This document shows positions 46,151 through 56,402 of a stretch of 64,000 bases of DNA, one piece after another. The notes below the pieces were generated by a model. The model was not told the DNA's origin. It saw only the letters and a program-made list of their open reading frames with translations, and made no database searches. Both the position numbers and the translations under genes were made by a program. Position 1 is the first letter of the stretch. Every line of letters begins with the position of its first letter. Origin of the DNA: Myxococcus stipitatus (lineage in GTDB: Bacteria; Myxococcota; Myxococcia; Myxococcales; Myxococcaceae); the NCBI RefSeq assembly GCF_021412625.1, contig NZ_JAKCFI010000003.1, positions 806,001 through 870,000 on the forward strand, in the 5' to 3' direction.

Positions 46151-46729
46151 TCACTCCCGCGAGGCCAGCCGCCCCTCCGTGTCGATGATGAACGCGCCGT
46201 CCTCCGTCTCGACCCGCAAGCCCTGGCGCGCGTCCATCAGCGCCGTCACCGTCCCGGACACGCTCCAGACCTGTCCGGTGCCCAGCTCCAGCACGCGCCC
46301 GTCCGCCGTACCCGCGTAGCGCGACGTCAGCACCGTGTACGTCGCGTCCTCGGGCAGCGCGCGGGCCAGCAGCTCCAGGCGCTCCATGTACTCGGCCTCG
46401 CTCGCGTCCTCGGCGGCGGGCAGCGCGTGCCACGCCACGTCGAGCACCGGCTCCACCTGGAAGGCCCCGTCCATCGCCACGAGGCCCTCACCCGTGGCCA
46501 CGAAGAGCCGCGCGCCCACCCGCTCGAGCGCCACGCACGCGCCGCCCGGCAGACCCTCGTCGAGCGAGACGACGCGCTCCGCATGCCCGTCCCGCGCCAG
46601 CACCTCCAGCCCCTGCTCCGTGCAGGCGACGAGGCGTCCAGCGAAGGACTCCAACGCCACGGGACTGCCACCCAGCGCGGAGGGAGAGGAGAGGGCGAGC
46701 GCGGCGACGACCGGGAGGGCGGAGAGCAT
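46151..46729 (-). CDS. Exported propeller-like hypothetical protein
   Basis: A roughly 192-aa protein with an N-terminal hydrophobic signal (MLSALPVVAALALSSPSALG) and beta-propeller-like strands: FAGRLVACTEQGLEVLARDG, VGARLFVATGEGLVAMDG, YAGTADGRVLELGTGQVW, TEDGAFIIDTEGRL. Four or five partial blades only, too few for a closed propeller on its own. The start is uncertain: a GTG and a TTG lie a few codons upstream. It follows the acyl-CoA dehydrogenase gene on the same strand but past a strong hairpin. Confidence 0.6.
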   Translation of the reverse strand: MLSALPVVAALALSSPSALGGSPVALESFAGRLVACTEQGLEVLARDGHAERVVSLDEGLPGGACVALERVGARLFVATGEGLVAMDGAFQVEPVLDVAWHALPAAEDASEAEYMERLELLARALPEDATYTVLTSRYAGTADGRVLELGTGQVWSVSGTVTALMDARQGLRVETEDGAFIIDTEGRLASRE

Positions 46730-46805
46730 GACTCCCACACCCAATGCGAACGCCGGGCCAGCCCGCGTCCCCTGGAAGTCCAGCGGGATGCCGCTCGGGG
46801 CGTCC

Positions 46806-46833
46806 TCCCCCGGCCACAGGTGCGGCCGGGGGA
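46806..46833 (-). terminator. Perfect 10-bp hairpin after the acyl-CoA dehydrogenase gene
   Basis: TCCCCCGGCC (46806-46815) pairs perfectly with 46824-46833 around an 8-base loop, starting 22 bases past the stop of the minus-strand acyl-CoA dehydrogenase gene. Confidence 0.7.
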
Positions 46834-46854
46834 CAGCGCCTCGCGAGGGGAGAC

Positions 46855-48672
46855 TCAGTACGACTCTTCGGGGACGTCCAGCAGGTCCAGCGTGCCCTGC
46901 TCCACCATGCGCGCGGCGTGGGCGAGGCCGGGGAGGACCTCCGCGCAGTACCAGCGGGCGCTGGCGAGCTTGCCCACGTAGAAGGCGCGGTCGCCCGGGT
47001 TGGCCTTCATCCGCTCCAGGGCCACGCCCGCGTGGCTCACCAACAGCCAGCCGATGACGACCTCCGCCACGCCGGCCAGCACGCGGTTGCCCTGCAGGCC
47101 CACGTGGTAGACGGACTCGCCCAGCTTGCCCAGCAGCGTGCCCAGCATCTGCTCCAGGTCGCCCAGCGCCTTGCCCAGCGCGGCGCGCTCCGCCTGCAGC
47201 TCGCCACCACCCAGCTCGCCCTCCGCCGTCTCGCGAATCCTCGACAGCAGGCCCTGCAGCGTCGCGCCGCCGTCCTTCGCCACCTTGCGCATCAGCAGGT
47301 CCAACGCCTGGATGTGCGTGGTGCCCTCGTAGAGCGTGTCGATCTTCTGGTCCCGGATGTACTGCTCCACCGGGTAGTCCTGCAGGTAGCCGGAGCCGCC
47401 GTGCACCTGGAGCGACAGCGCCAGGAGCTCGTACACCTTCTCCGAGCAGTAGCCCTTCACCAGCGGCAGCAGCATGTCGTTGAGCGCGTCGTGCTCGCCC
47501 GCCTCCATGGCGCGGTGGCCGCCCTTGATTTCCACCGTGTCCTGCACGGACGCGGTGTAGAGGCACAGCGCGCGCATCCCTTCCGCGAACGCCTTCTGCG
47601 CCATCAGCATGCGGCGCACGTCCGGGTGCTGGAAGATGGGCACGCGCGGCGCCGTCTTGTTGCGCGCCTGCATCAGGTCCGCGCCCTGGAGCCGCTCCTT
47701 GGAGAAGGCCAGCGCGCGTTGGTAGCCGGCCGACAGCGTGGCCATGGACTTCACGCCCACCGCCATGCGCGCCTGTTCGATGATGTAGAACATCTGGCGG
47801 ATGCCGTCGTGCACCTCGCCCAGCAGCAGGCCGCGCGCGGGCTGACCGTCGCCGAACGTCAGCTCGCAGGTGACGGAGCCCTTCAGCCCCATCTTCTTCT
47901 CCAGCTTGGTGCACACCACGCCGTTGCGCTCACCCAGGCTGCCGTCCTCGTTCACCCAGAACTTGGGGACGACGAACAGCGACAGGCCCTTGGTGCCCGG
48001 GGCCGCGCCTTCCGGCCGCGCCAGCACCATGTGGATGACGTTCTCGGACATGTCCGAGTCGCCGTTGGTGATGAAGCGCTTGACGCCTTCGATCTCCCAG
48101 ATTTCGCCGCCCACGTGGCGGGCCTTGGTGCGCGCGGCGCCCACGTCGCTGCCGGCGTCGGGCTCGGTGAGCACCATGGTGCCGCCCCAGCGCTTCTCCA
48201 GCATGTGCGGCAGGAAGCGGCGCTTCTGCGCGTCCGTGCCCAGCCGGTCGACGATGCGCGCCAGCAGGTTGCCCAGCGTGTAGAAGGCCAGCGACGCGTT
48301 GGCGCCCACCATCAGCTCGAAGGCGGCCCAGCCCAGCGACGGCGGCGCGCCCAGGCCGCCCAGGTGCGTGGGCTGCTCCAACAGGTGCATGCCCGCGTCG
48401 AAGTACGCGTTCATCGACTTCTTCAGGCCGGGCGGCAGCGTCACCACGCCGTTCTCCAGCTTGGGCGGCGTGTGCTCGGCCTCGTCGAAGGAGGGCGCCA
48501 GCTCGTTCGCGCACAGCGTGGCGAACGCCTGCAGCATCTGCCGCGCGGCCGTCTCGTCCAGGTCTCCAAAGGGCGCCTTCCCGAGGGACGTGCGGCCGAT
48601 GTCCAGGAACTCGAACAGGTTGAATTCGATATCGCGCAGGTTGGGGATGTAGTGGTTCGCGGACGACGACAT
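46855..48672 (-). CDS. Acyl-CoA dehydrogenase, large (C-terminally extended) type
   Basis: A 605-aa FAD enzyme of acyl-CoA beta-oxidation. Landmarks: LTEPDAGSDVGAARTKA, FITNGDSDMSENVIHMVLARP, KKMGLKGSVTCELTFGD, LQVHGGSGYLQDYPVEQYIRD, and the catalytic Glu in DTLYEGTTHIQALDLL. The extra C-terminal domain of about 130 residues is that of the 600-aa subgroup (FadE5/DmdC-like). ATG with GAGGAG six bases upstream. It stands alone, flanked by a hairpin and by the slipin gene. Confidence 0.93.
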   Translation of the reverse strand: MSSSANHYIPNLRDIEFNLFEFLDIGRTSLGKAPFGDLDETAARQMLQAFATLCANELAPSFDEAEHTPPKLENGVVTLPPGLKKSMNAYFDAGMHLLEQPTHLGGLGAPPSLGWAAFELMVGANASLAFYTLGNLLARIVDRLGTDAQKRRFLPHMLEKRWGGTMVLTEPDAGSDVGAARTKARHVGGEIWEIEGVKRFITNGDSDMSENVIHMVLARPEGAAPGTKGLSLFVVPKFWVNEDGSLGERNGVVCTKLEKKMGLKGSVTCELTFGDGQPARGLLLGEVHDGIRQMFYIIEQARMAVGVKSMATLSAGYQRALAFSKERLQGADLMQARNKTAPRVPIFQHPDVRRMLMAQKAFAEGMRALCLYTASVQDTVEIKGGHRAMEAGEHDALNDMLLPLVKGYCSEKVYELLALSLQVHGGSGYLQDYPVEQYIRDQKIDTLYEGTTHIQALDLLMRKVAKDGGATLQGLLSRIRETAEGELGGGELQAERAALGKALGDLEQMLGTLLGKLGESVYHVGLQGNRVLAGVAEVVIGWLLVSHAGVALERMKANPGDRAFYVGKLASARWYCAEVLPGLAHAARMVEQGTLDLLDVPEESY

Positions 48673-48825
48673 CTCGGACTCCTCACTGGGGACGAATGCG
48701 CCCAGGAGGGTAGCCGAGATTGATTTTCGAGTCAGCCGGGGCGGATGACGCATCCGGACACGAAAAGGGCCCCCGGGGAACCGGCCCCAGGGGCCCTTCA
48801 CGGGCGTGTCACGGGCGTGCTCGCG

Positions 48826-49953
48826 TCAGCCCTGCTTGAGCTGGAGCGTGGGCATGGCGCCCTCGCCCAGCACGAGGTGGACCTGGCCCACCTTGCCGGC
48901 GAGGTCCTTGTACGCCTCCAGCTCCTTGAGGCGCACCATGAGCGGGTTCTCCGCGAGCACCTTCGCCGTCTGCGCGAGGGAGCGGGTGGCGGCCGTCTCC
49001 TCGCGGCGCGTGATGACGTTGGCCTCGGCCTCCTTCTGGGCCTGGATGACGCGGTTGAGCAGCTCCTTCATCTCACCCGGCAGCACGACGTCCTTGATGC
49101 CGAAGCGCAGGACCTCCAGGCCCACGGAGGCGGCGCGCTCGGCCACCTGCGTCTGGAGGACGGCGGCGACCTCGTCGCGCGAGGCGAGCAGGTCGTCCAG
49201 CGTGCGCGCGGCCACGGCCTCTCGCGCCGCCAGCTGCATGGCGAGGTAGAGGACGTCATCCGGCGTGCGGGCGACGACGGCGAGCCGGCGCGCGTCCGCC
49301 ACGCGGAAGGACGCGGACAGGTTGAGGCGCAGGGTGACGCGGTCCTTCGTCATCACCTCCTGGCCGGTGACGTGGAGCAGCCGCTCGCGCAGGTCGATGA
49401 CGGAGAGCTGGACCTTGCGGGCCACCGTCCACGCCGCGTGACGGCCGGCGGGCAGCACCGCGTCCAGCGCGCCGTCGACGTAGCGCAGCACCACGCAGCC
49501 CTCGGTGGCCGTGGCCTCGGTGTAGTCGTTGGAGGGGACGAGGGCGCGCACGTCGTCGCGCAGTGGCTCCGCCGCGAGGTGGGACGTGTCGACGCGCTCC
49601 ACGCTCACCGTGGGGGCGCCGGGCTTGCGCTCACGGCCCGGGAGGCGCTCCACCGTCCACACCTGGTGCTGGCCGCGGCCGAGCCACTTGAGCGGGCGGC
49701 CCCGGTGGAAGAGGAGGGCGCGCTCGTCGGCGCCGAGGTCGACGAGCTGCATGTCGGACTCGGGCACGAGCGGGAGCAGGGCGGTGTCGAGGTTCGCCAG
49801 CGGCAGGCCGGTGGCGACGCGCACGATGCGCACGGACTTGAAGGGGTAGGTCAGCCGGTAGCGACCCGGGGCGAGGTAGCGCGTGGGCTGCTCGTCCACC
49901 AGGACGAACGCCCGCTCGTGCTGCCCGACATCCACTCGCATGAAGAAGCTCAT
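48826..49953 (-). CDS. Slipin/SPFH-domain family protein
   Basis: A 375-aa SPFH (stomatin/prohibitin) protein. The N-terminal half is an atypical extension (FVLVDEQPTRYLAPGRYRLTYPF); the SPFH core follows at about 175-330 with VQLSVIDLRERLLHVTGQEVMTKDRVTLRLN, DDLLASRDEVAAVL, LRFGIKDVVLPGEMKELLNRVIQAQKEAEANVI and a coiled-coil tail. There is no N-terminal membrane span, unlike classic slipins. Such proteins organise membrane microdomains or protease complexes. ATG with a GGAGG upstream. Confidence 0.88.
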   Translation of the reverse strand: MSFFMRVDVGQHERAFVLVDEQPTRYLAPGRYRLTYPFKSVRIVRVATGLPLANLDTALLPLVPESDMQLVDLGADERALLFHRGRPLKWLGRGQHQVWTVERLPGRERKPGAPTVSVERVDTSHLAAEPLRDDVRALVPSNDYTEATATEGCVVLRYVDGALDAVLPAGRHAAWTVARKVQLSVIDLRERLLHVTGQEVMTKDRVTLRLNLSASFRVADARRLAVVARTPDDVLYLAMQLAAREAVAARTLDDLLASRDEVAAVLQTQVAERAASVGLEVLRFGIKDVVLPGEMKELLNRVIQAQKEAEANVITRREETAATRSLAQTAKVLAENPLMVRLKELEAYKDLAGKVGQVHLVLGEGAMPTLQLKQG

Positions 49954-50287
49954 CGCGCACCTCCCTTCTCCCCATGGGGGAGACTCATGTGACCGGGACG
50001 CGACGGCGCGCGCGAAGGCGCCTGTCCCGGGTGCTGCTGAAAAGTGAAGACCCCGCGCTTCGCGGGCTTCGCGCCGCTGACTGCGTGCCCGGTCTCCACC
50101 GCCACATCCCGCGCTCGCGGGCCGGGCCCACCATGGACGACGACAGCGACTCCCGCCGACGACTCGGGGTGGTGCTGTCGCCCTGGTGGAGGGCCGGGCT
50201 TCGCGGTGGGGGAGGGTGGATGGAGCGGGCCAGCGGGCTCGCCGGCTCTGCGCGGGGTCTTCTGTCGGATCCGATTTGCGGTCGGGT
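49954..50287. other. Intergenic region without a supported gene
   Basis: These 334 bases lie between the slipin start and the tRNA-like locus. Apart from the slipin ribosome site and a small TCTCCCC/GGGGAGA inverted repeat beside it, I see no coding sequence or clear signal. Confidence 0.5.
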
Positions 50288-50361
50288 CAGTGAACGAAGG
50301 ATTCGAACCTTCTGCCTCAAGAGTCAGGGTCTTGTGCTCTACCAGGATGAGCTAGTTCAGA
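50288..50361 (-). tRNA. tRNA-Gln(CTG)-like gene, non-canonical
   Basis: Read on the minus strand it folds as a tRNA: D stem GCTC/GAGC with A14, GG and A21; anticodon stem CAAGA/TCTTG; 5-base variable loop; perfect T stem GAAGG/CCTTC with TTCGAAT. The anticodon CTG at 50325-50327 would read CAG (Gln). Faults: the two outer acceptor pairs are mismatched (T-T and C-C), position 33 is C instead of the near-universal T, and no CCA is encoded. It could be a degenerate copy or a specialised tRNA. Confidence 0.5.
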
Positions 50362-50654
50362 TGGGTCCCTACGCGGGGCCCGTGGCTGTTTGACGGCGGC
50401 CGGCCGGACGCGCTCGATATGAGAGAACCCCTGGGACGATGGACCCGGGGACACCCTCGTCCGGCGTGGAAGCGCAGAGCGCCCCACGTGGACTCGGGAG
50501 CCCGGGGACAGTCTCGGGGCATCCGTGAGTCGCGTCGGGGCGGAGGGACGCGGAGGTCGCGCGCGGGCTGACAGCGGCGCTTCGACGTGATGACTCCCGG
50601 GCGCTCCAGGTCCGGGTGACATCCAGGACGCCGCCCTCCACCTTCTCCACCAGT
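50362..50654. other. Intergenic region without a supported gene
   Basis: About 290 bases between the tRNA-like locus and the coiled-coil lipoprotein gene. I see no convincing reading frame or terminator here; it may hold the promoter of the tRNA-like gene. Confidence 0.4.
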
Positions 50655-51626
50655 TCAGTCCTTCGTGTCCGCGGGCTCGGGCTCGAGGGGCGCGTTCGGG
50701 ATGGGGCGCTGGCTCGTCACCGTGGGCTTCTCGGTGCCGGTGGATGGCGGGGGCGGGAGGGGCTGGCACGCGTTGGTGCCCTTGGGATGCCCGTGCTTCC
50801 CGTCCTTCGACCTCAGCGCGCAGAGCGTGGTGGCGAGCGTCGGCTTCGCGACCTGGGGCGCGGGAGACGGCGCCGTGTCCGGCTCCTTGGCGTCGCCGTT
50901 CTCTCTCGGGACGTTGCCCGCGAGGGGCTCGCCGCTCGTGGTCGCCTGCCCCTCGCTGGCGGACGTGGAGGAGGCGGTCGCGTAGGCGTTGGGCGCGGGC
51001 TTCTTCGCGGCCTCTCCCAGCGCGTCCGCCATCTTCAGGTTGCTCTCGTGGAGTTGGTCGAGCGTGGATTGGGTCGACTCGCGCTGCTGCTCGAGGTCGG
51101 ACTGGAAGCGCTCACGCTCCTCCGCGATGGTGGCGAGCGTCTCCTCGCGCTCCTGGTTCAGGCGCTGCTGGTAGGCCTCGCGCTCCTGGTTCAGTTGCTG
51201 CTGGTAGGCCTCGCGCTCCTGCTCCTGCTTCGCGAGCAGCGCGTCCCGCTCCTCGGAGAGCTGGGTGAGCTGGGCCTCCAGCTCCCCCTTGTCGGCGGCG
51301 AGCACCTTCTCGGCGGTGGCCATGCAGCGGTCGAGCACCTTCTCGTCCGACTCGCGCTCGGGCAGCGGCTCGCCCCGATTCCAGGCGACCATCGCGCTGC
51401 TCTGCCAACGGTAGTCCGCGTGCGAGACACACTCCTGCACCAGTCGCGTGAGCCGGTCCTCGGACCACTCCGGTTGGGGCCGCGCGCACGGCCCCACCTC
51501 CTCCTTCACGCGGGAGAGGAAGGAGCGGGTCTGTTTCACCCAGCAGCCCTCCCGTTGCTCCACCTTCACCGTCGCGCACCCGCCCATCGCCACCGCGAGC
51601 ACCACCGCCGACGCCACTCGCCTCAT
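50655..51626 (-). CDS. Coiled-coil lipoprotein
   Basis: A 323-aa protein. Signal peptide ending MGGCATV, so probably lipidated at that Cys. A globular part with four further cysteines (about 28-110) is followed by a long coiled coil (about 115-215) containing the near-identical units EREAYQQQLNQ and EREAYQQRLNQ, then a Pro/Ser/Thr-rich tail (220-323) with two cysteines. The layout suggests a periplasmic spacer reaching from the outer membrane. No family recognised. Purine-rich GGGAGGGGGAG precedes the ATG. Confidence 0.75.
   Translation of the reverse strand: MRRVASAVVLAVAMGGCATVKVEQREGCWVKQTRSFLSRVKEEVGPCARPQPEWSEDRLTRLVQECVSHADYRWQSSAMVAWNRGEPLPERESDEKVLDRCMATAEKVLAADKGELEAQLTQLSEERDALLAKQEQEREAYQQQLNQEREAYQQRLNQEREETLATIAEERERFQSDLEQQRESTQSTLDQLHESNLKMADALGEAAKKPAPNAYATASSTSASEGQATTSGEPLAGNVPRENGDAKEPDTAPSPAPQVAKPTLATTLCALRSKDGKHGHPKGTNACQPLPPPPSTGTEKPTVTSQRPIPNAPLEPEPADTKD
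51145..51226 (-). repeat. 33-bp tandem repeat within the coiled-coil gene
   Basis: Units 51145-51177 and 51178-51210 differ by two bases; a third begins at 51211 and decays after 11 bases. They encode 11-residue coiled-coil repeats and may vary in number between strains. Confidence 0.85.
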
Positions 51627-51850
51627 CACTCCCCCTCCCGCGCCCCGTGCGCGAGCGCGCACCCGCCTGCAAGGTAGGAACGACGGGAGTGTGTGCCCAT
51701 TCCTCCGCCCCCCTCGGGACCCGATGCGTGTCCACGGGACGACGGATTCGGGCAGGCGAGCGGGCACGACCCGACGTGTCTTGCGTGGGGTGTCCGACGC
51801 TTCGTCGTCCGCCGAGAGGGGCCCAGCGCCACCTCGGTGTCGTCGCGGGT

Positions 51851-52630
51851 TCAGCGCAGCAGGGACCGTGTATGCGCGAGCAGCTCCGGCCCGCCGGGCT
51901 CGCCGTGGCCAGGGATGACCATGCGCGCCTCCGGGTAGCGCTGGAGCGTGCGCTCCAGGCTCGCCGGCCACGCGGACACATCCGCGTCCGACAGGTTGCC
52001 CAGGTTCGTCGCCGCCGCGTCCTTCACGAAGCAGCCACCGAAGAGCACGCCGCTCTTCGCGTGCCACACGACGAGGTTGTCCCGAGCGTGGCCGGCACCG
52101 GGGAAGAACAGCTCCACCGGCCCCAGCGCCAGCGAGTCCGTGAACGTCTGTCCGGGCACGGGCAGGCCCTGCTCCGAGGACAGCTTCGCGGTCAGCTCCA
52201 ACGCGTGGACGGGGATGCCCTGCCCGGCGAGCGCGGGGATGCCGCCCGTGCGGTCCTCGTGGAAGTGGGTGGAGATGGCGGCGCGCACCGGGCGATGCAG
52301 CGTCTCGCGCGCCCACGTGGTGAGCAGCGCGCCCTGCGCGGCGTTCCAACCCGTGTCGACGAGGATGGACGCCTCACCGTCCTCGATGAGCAGGCCGTTG
52401 GCCGCGACGCGACCGAAGTCCTGCGTCTCCGCCACTGTCTCGTGCAGCCACACGCCCGGCGCGATACCGCGCACCGTGACGTCGTCGGAGAGCTCGTAGC
52501 GCGGGAAGCCCGTCGAACCGGAGGCGGCGTCCACCGTGGCCGGCGTGGCGCGGTCCGGCGTCGAGGTGCAGGCCGTGCCCAGCGTGAGCAGGGCGCAGAA
52601 GACGAGCGAACGGGGGAGGCAAGGGGGCAT
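51851..52630 (-). CDS. Subclass B1-type metallo-beta-lactamase family lipoprotein
   Basis: A 259-aa exported MBL-fold protein. Signal ends LGTACTS. The B1 zinc ligands are all present in order: His122, His124 and Asp126 in THFHEDRTGG, His181 in PGAGHARDN, Cys200 in LFGGCFVKD and His242 in IPGHGEPGG. The neighbouring NLGNLSDADVSAWPASLE stretch is also typical of B1 enzymes rather than of general MBL hydrolases. So it probably hydrolyses beta-lactams in the periplasm, although activity has to be measured. Start 52630 chosen because the signal peptide begins there. Confidence 0.88.
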   Translation of the reverse strand: MPPCLPRSLVFCALLTLGTACTSTPDRATPATVDAASGSTGFPRYELSDDVTVRGIAPGVWLHETVAETQDFGRVAANGLLIEDGEASILVDTGWNAAQGALLTTWARETLHRPVRAAISTHFHEDRTGGIPALAGQGIPVHALELTAKLSSEQGLPVPGQTFTDSLALGPVELFFPGAGHARDNLVVWHAKSGVLFGGCFVKDAAATNLGNLSDADVSAWPASLERTLQRYPEARMVIPGHGEPGGPELLAHTRSLLR

Positions 52631-52833
52631 GGGGCGGGCTCCTGGTGTGTCGGCGCGGAATCCATCTCGCCGAGGCCGCGCGCACGTGCAAGTCACATGC
52701 ACCGCCCACCGTGGCCCGGAGGTGACGGTTCCACCTCCCGACGTGGCCCGTGGACCTCACCGTCGTGGTCCCGTGGCCCTGCGGGCGCGCTCGAAGTGGG
52801 ATGTGCCCGGACGCGAGGTCACGACGCGAGCGG

Positions 52834-53484
52834 CTAGAGGCGCTCGACGTCCCACCAGCCGAACCACAGGGTCCGCTGCTCCGTGAGTTGCACCCAGCCG
52901 GGCGCGTGCGCATACGCGCGAGGCCTCAGGCCCGCGTCCGTCAGGGCGCGCGCGGTCTCCTCGAAGGAATACAGGTGCAGCGTCACCGAGGGGCCCGCTG
53001 TCCGCACGTCGTATCGCGCGTCCTCGTGTCCCTCGAACTCGGGCCTGCGCTCCAGCACCGTGACGAGCGCGCGGCCTCCAGGCGCCAGCACGGACGCGAT
53101 GTTCCCCAGGACACGCGGCAGGTCGTCGCAGAAGTCCAGACACCCGATGGCCAGCGCGACCTGGAAGCGGCCCCACTCCTCGGGGAAGGGCTGGTAGTAG
53201 CTGTGGGCGTGCCACGCGCCGGCGGGCCGTGCCCGGCGCGCCAGCTCCAGCATCTCCGGGGACAGGTCCGCGCCCACCACGTCGACGGAGGGCGGCAGGT
53301 CCCGCGTATGCAGCCCCGGTCCACAGCCGACGTCGAGCACCCGGCTGTCCCGCGTCACCACCTCCGCGAGGAAGCGCTCCACGCGGTCCTCGTAGCGGTG
53401 CAGCACCGGGAAGAGCGCCTCGTACGCGGACGCGATTTCTCCATAGACCCGCCCGACCTCCTCCTCCTGGTGCTTCCGCGACAT
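52834..53484 (-). CDS. Class I SAM-dependent methyltransferase
   Basis: A 216-aa methyltransferase: motif I VLDVGCGPGLHTRDL, ADLSPEMLELARRARP for strand 2, and LAPGGRALVTVLER near motif III. Similar to small-molecule methyltransferases of the Methyltransf_25/11 type. Starts MSRKHQEEEVGRVYGEIA, 35 bases after the zinc-ribbon gene, so it is probably the last gene of the unit containing glgX. Substrate unknown. Confidence 0.88.
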   Translation of the reverse strand: MSRKHQEEEVGRVYGEIASAYEALFPVLHRYEDRVERFLAEVVTRDSRVLDVGCGPGLHTRDLPPSVDVVGADLSPEMLELARRARPAGAWHAHSYYQPFPEEWGRFQVALAIGCLDFCDDLPRVLGNIASVLAPGGRALVTVLERRPEFEGHEDARYDVRTAGPSVTLHLYSFEETARALTDAGLRPRAYAHAPGWVQLTEQRTLWFGWWDVERL

Positions 53485-53519
53485 GACGCCCGTGACCTTC
53501 CCGCTCCCCGTGTTCCCGC

Positions 53520-54158
53520 TCAACCGCCGCGCGCGGTGCCGCACTCCGGACAGAACTTCGCGCGCTCCGGCATCTCCTGGCCGCAGCGCCCGCAGGTCGT
53601 CGTCAGCGCGGCGAGCGGCTTGCCGCACTCCGCACAGAACTTCCCACCCTCCACCTTCGCGGAGCAGTGGGGACACGCGGCCAGGCGCTGGGACTTCATG
53701 TCCAGCTGGGCGACGTGGTCCACCGTGCGCGCCTTCTCGCGCGCCTGCTCCACCGCGACGTGCGCCTGGATGGAGGCCGCCTCCTCCGCGAGGTCCGGCG
53801 CGCAGGCCTCGCACAGGCCCCGAGACGCGTTCCAGCACGAGCCGGGGCACACCCACTTGCCACAGCGGGTGCAGTTCTTGAAGTGCTGCTTGCCCGCCTC
53901 CACCGCGGAGGCATAGGCGTCATCCCAGCCCTGGCCCCGCAGCGCGTCCTTCAGGTGCGTGCCCGCGTGCGCCGCGCGTCCAATCGTCCCGCCGAAGAAC
54001 GAGCCGGCCGCGCGCAGGAGCCCCGACGCCACGCCCACCGTGCTGGCGATGAACGGCGACATGTGGCCGTTGCCGCACTTGTCGCAGAAGAACTCGAACT
54101 GGAAGCCGTAGTCGTTCGAGCGGTCCGTGTAGTTCCGCGTGAACTGGATCATCGACAT
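53520..54158 (-). CDS. Zinc-ribbon protein
   Basis: A 212-aa cytosolic protein with at least four Cys4-type zinc sites: FFCDKCGNG near residue 25 (pairing with a later site), [15 protein letters not shown] with CEAC in the middle, and two C-terminal ribbons ([20 protein letters not shown] and [20 protein letters not shown]). Between them is a Gly/Ala-rich segment that could lie against a membrane and a helical stretch (120-160). No enzymatic motif. Lies 42 bases after glgX. Role unknown; the ribbons suggest protein or nucleic-acid binding. Confidence 0.78.
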   Translation of the reverse strand: MSMIQFTRNYTDRSNDYGFQFEFFCDKCGNGHMSPFIASTVGVASGLLRAAGSFFGGTIGRAAHAGTHLKDALRGQGWDDAYASAVEAGKQHFKNCTRCGKWVCPGSCWNASRGLCEACAPDLAEEAASIQAHVAVEQAREKARTVDHVAQLDMKSQRLAACPHCSAKVEGGKFCAECGKPLAALTTTCGRCGQEMPERAKFCPECGTARGG

Positions 54159-54200
54159 GGCGTGGTCGCCCCTGGAGACACGTCGGCACGCTATCACGGG

Positions 54201-56330
<2,130 letters not shown>

Positions 56331-56402
56331 ACGGGCTCTCGATTCCAGTCGAAGAAGAGAATGCCCGCCCAATGTGGGATGGCCCTCGCGGCCCGGCAAC
56401 CG

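Noticed and set aside
49974-50393. Plus-strand open frame running across the tRNA-like locus
   Set aside because: Crosses a structured RNA-like element and has no recognisable protein features.
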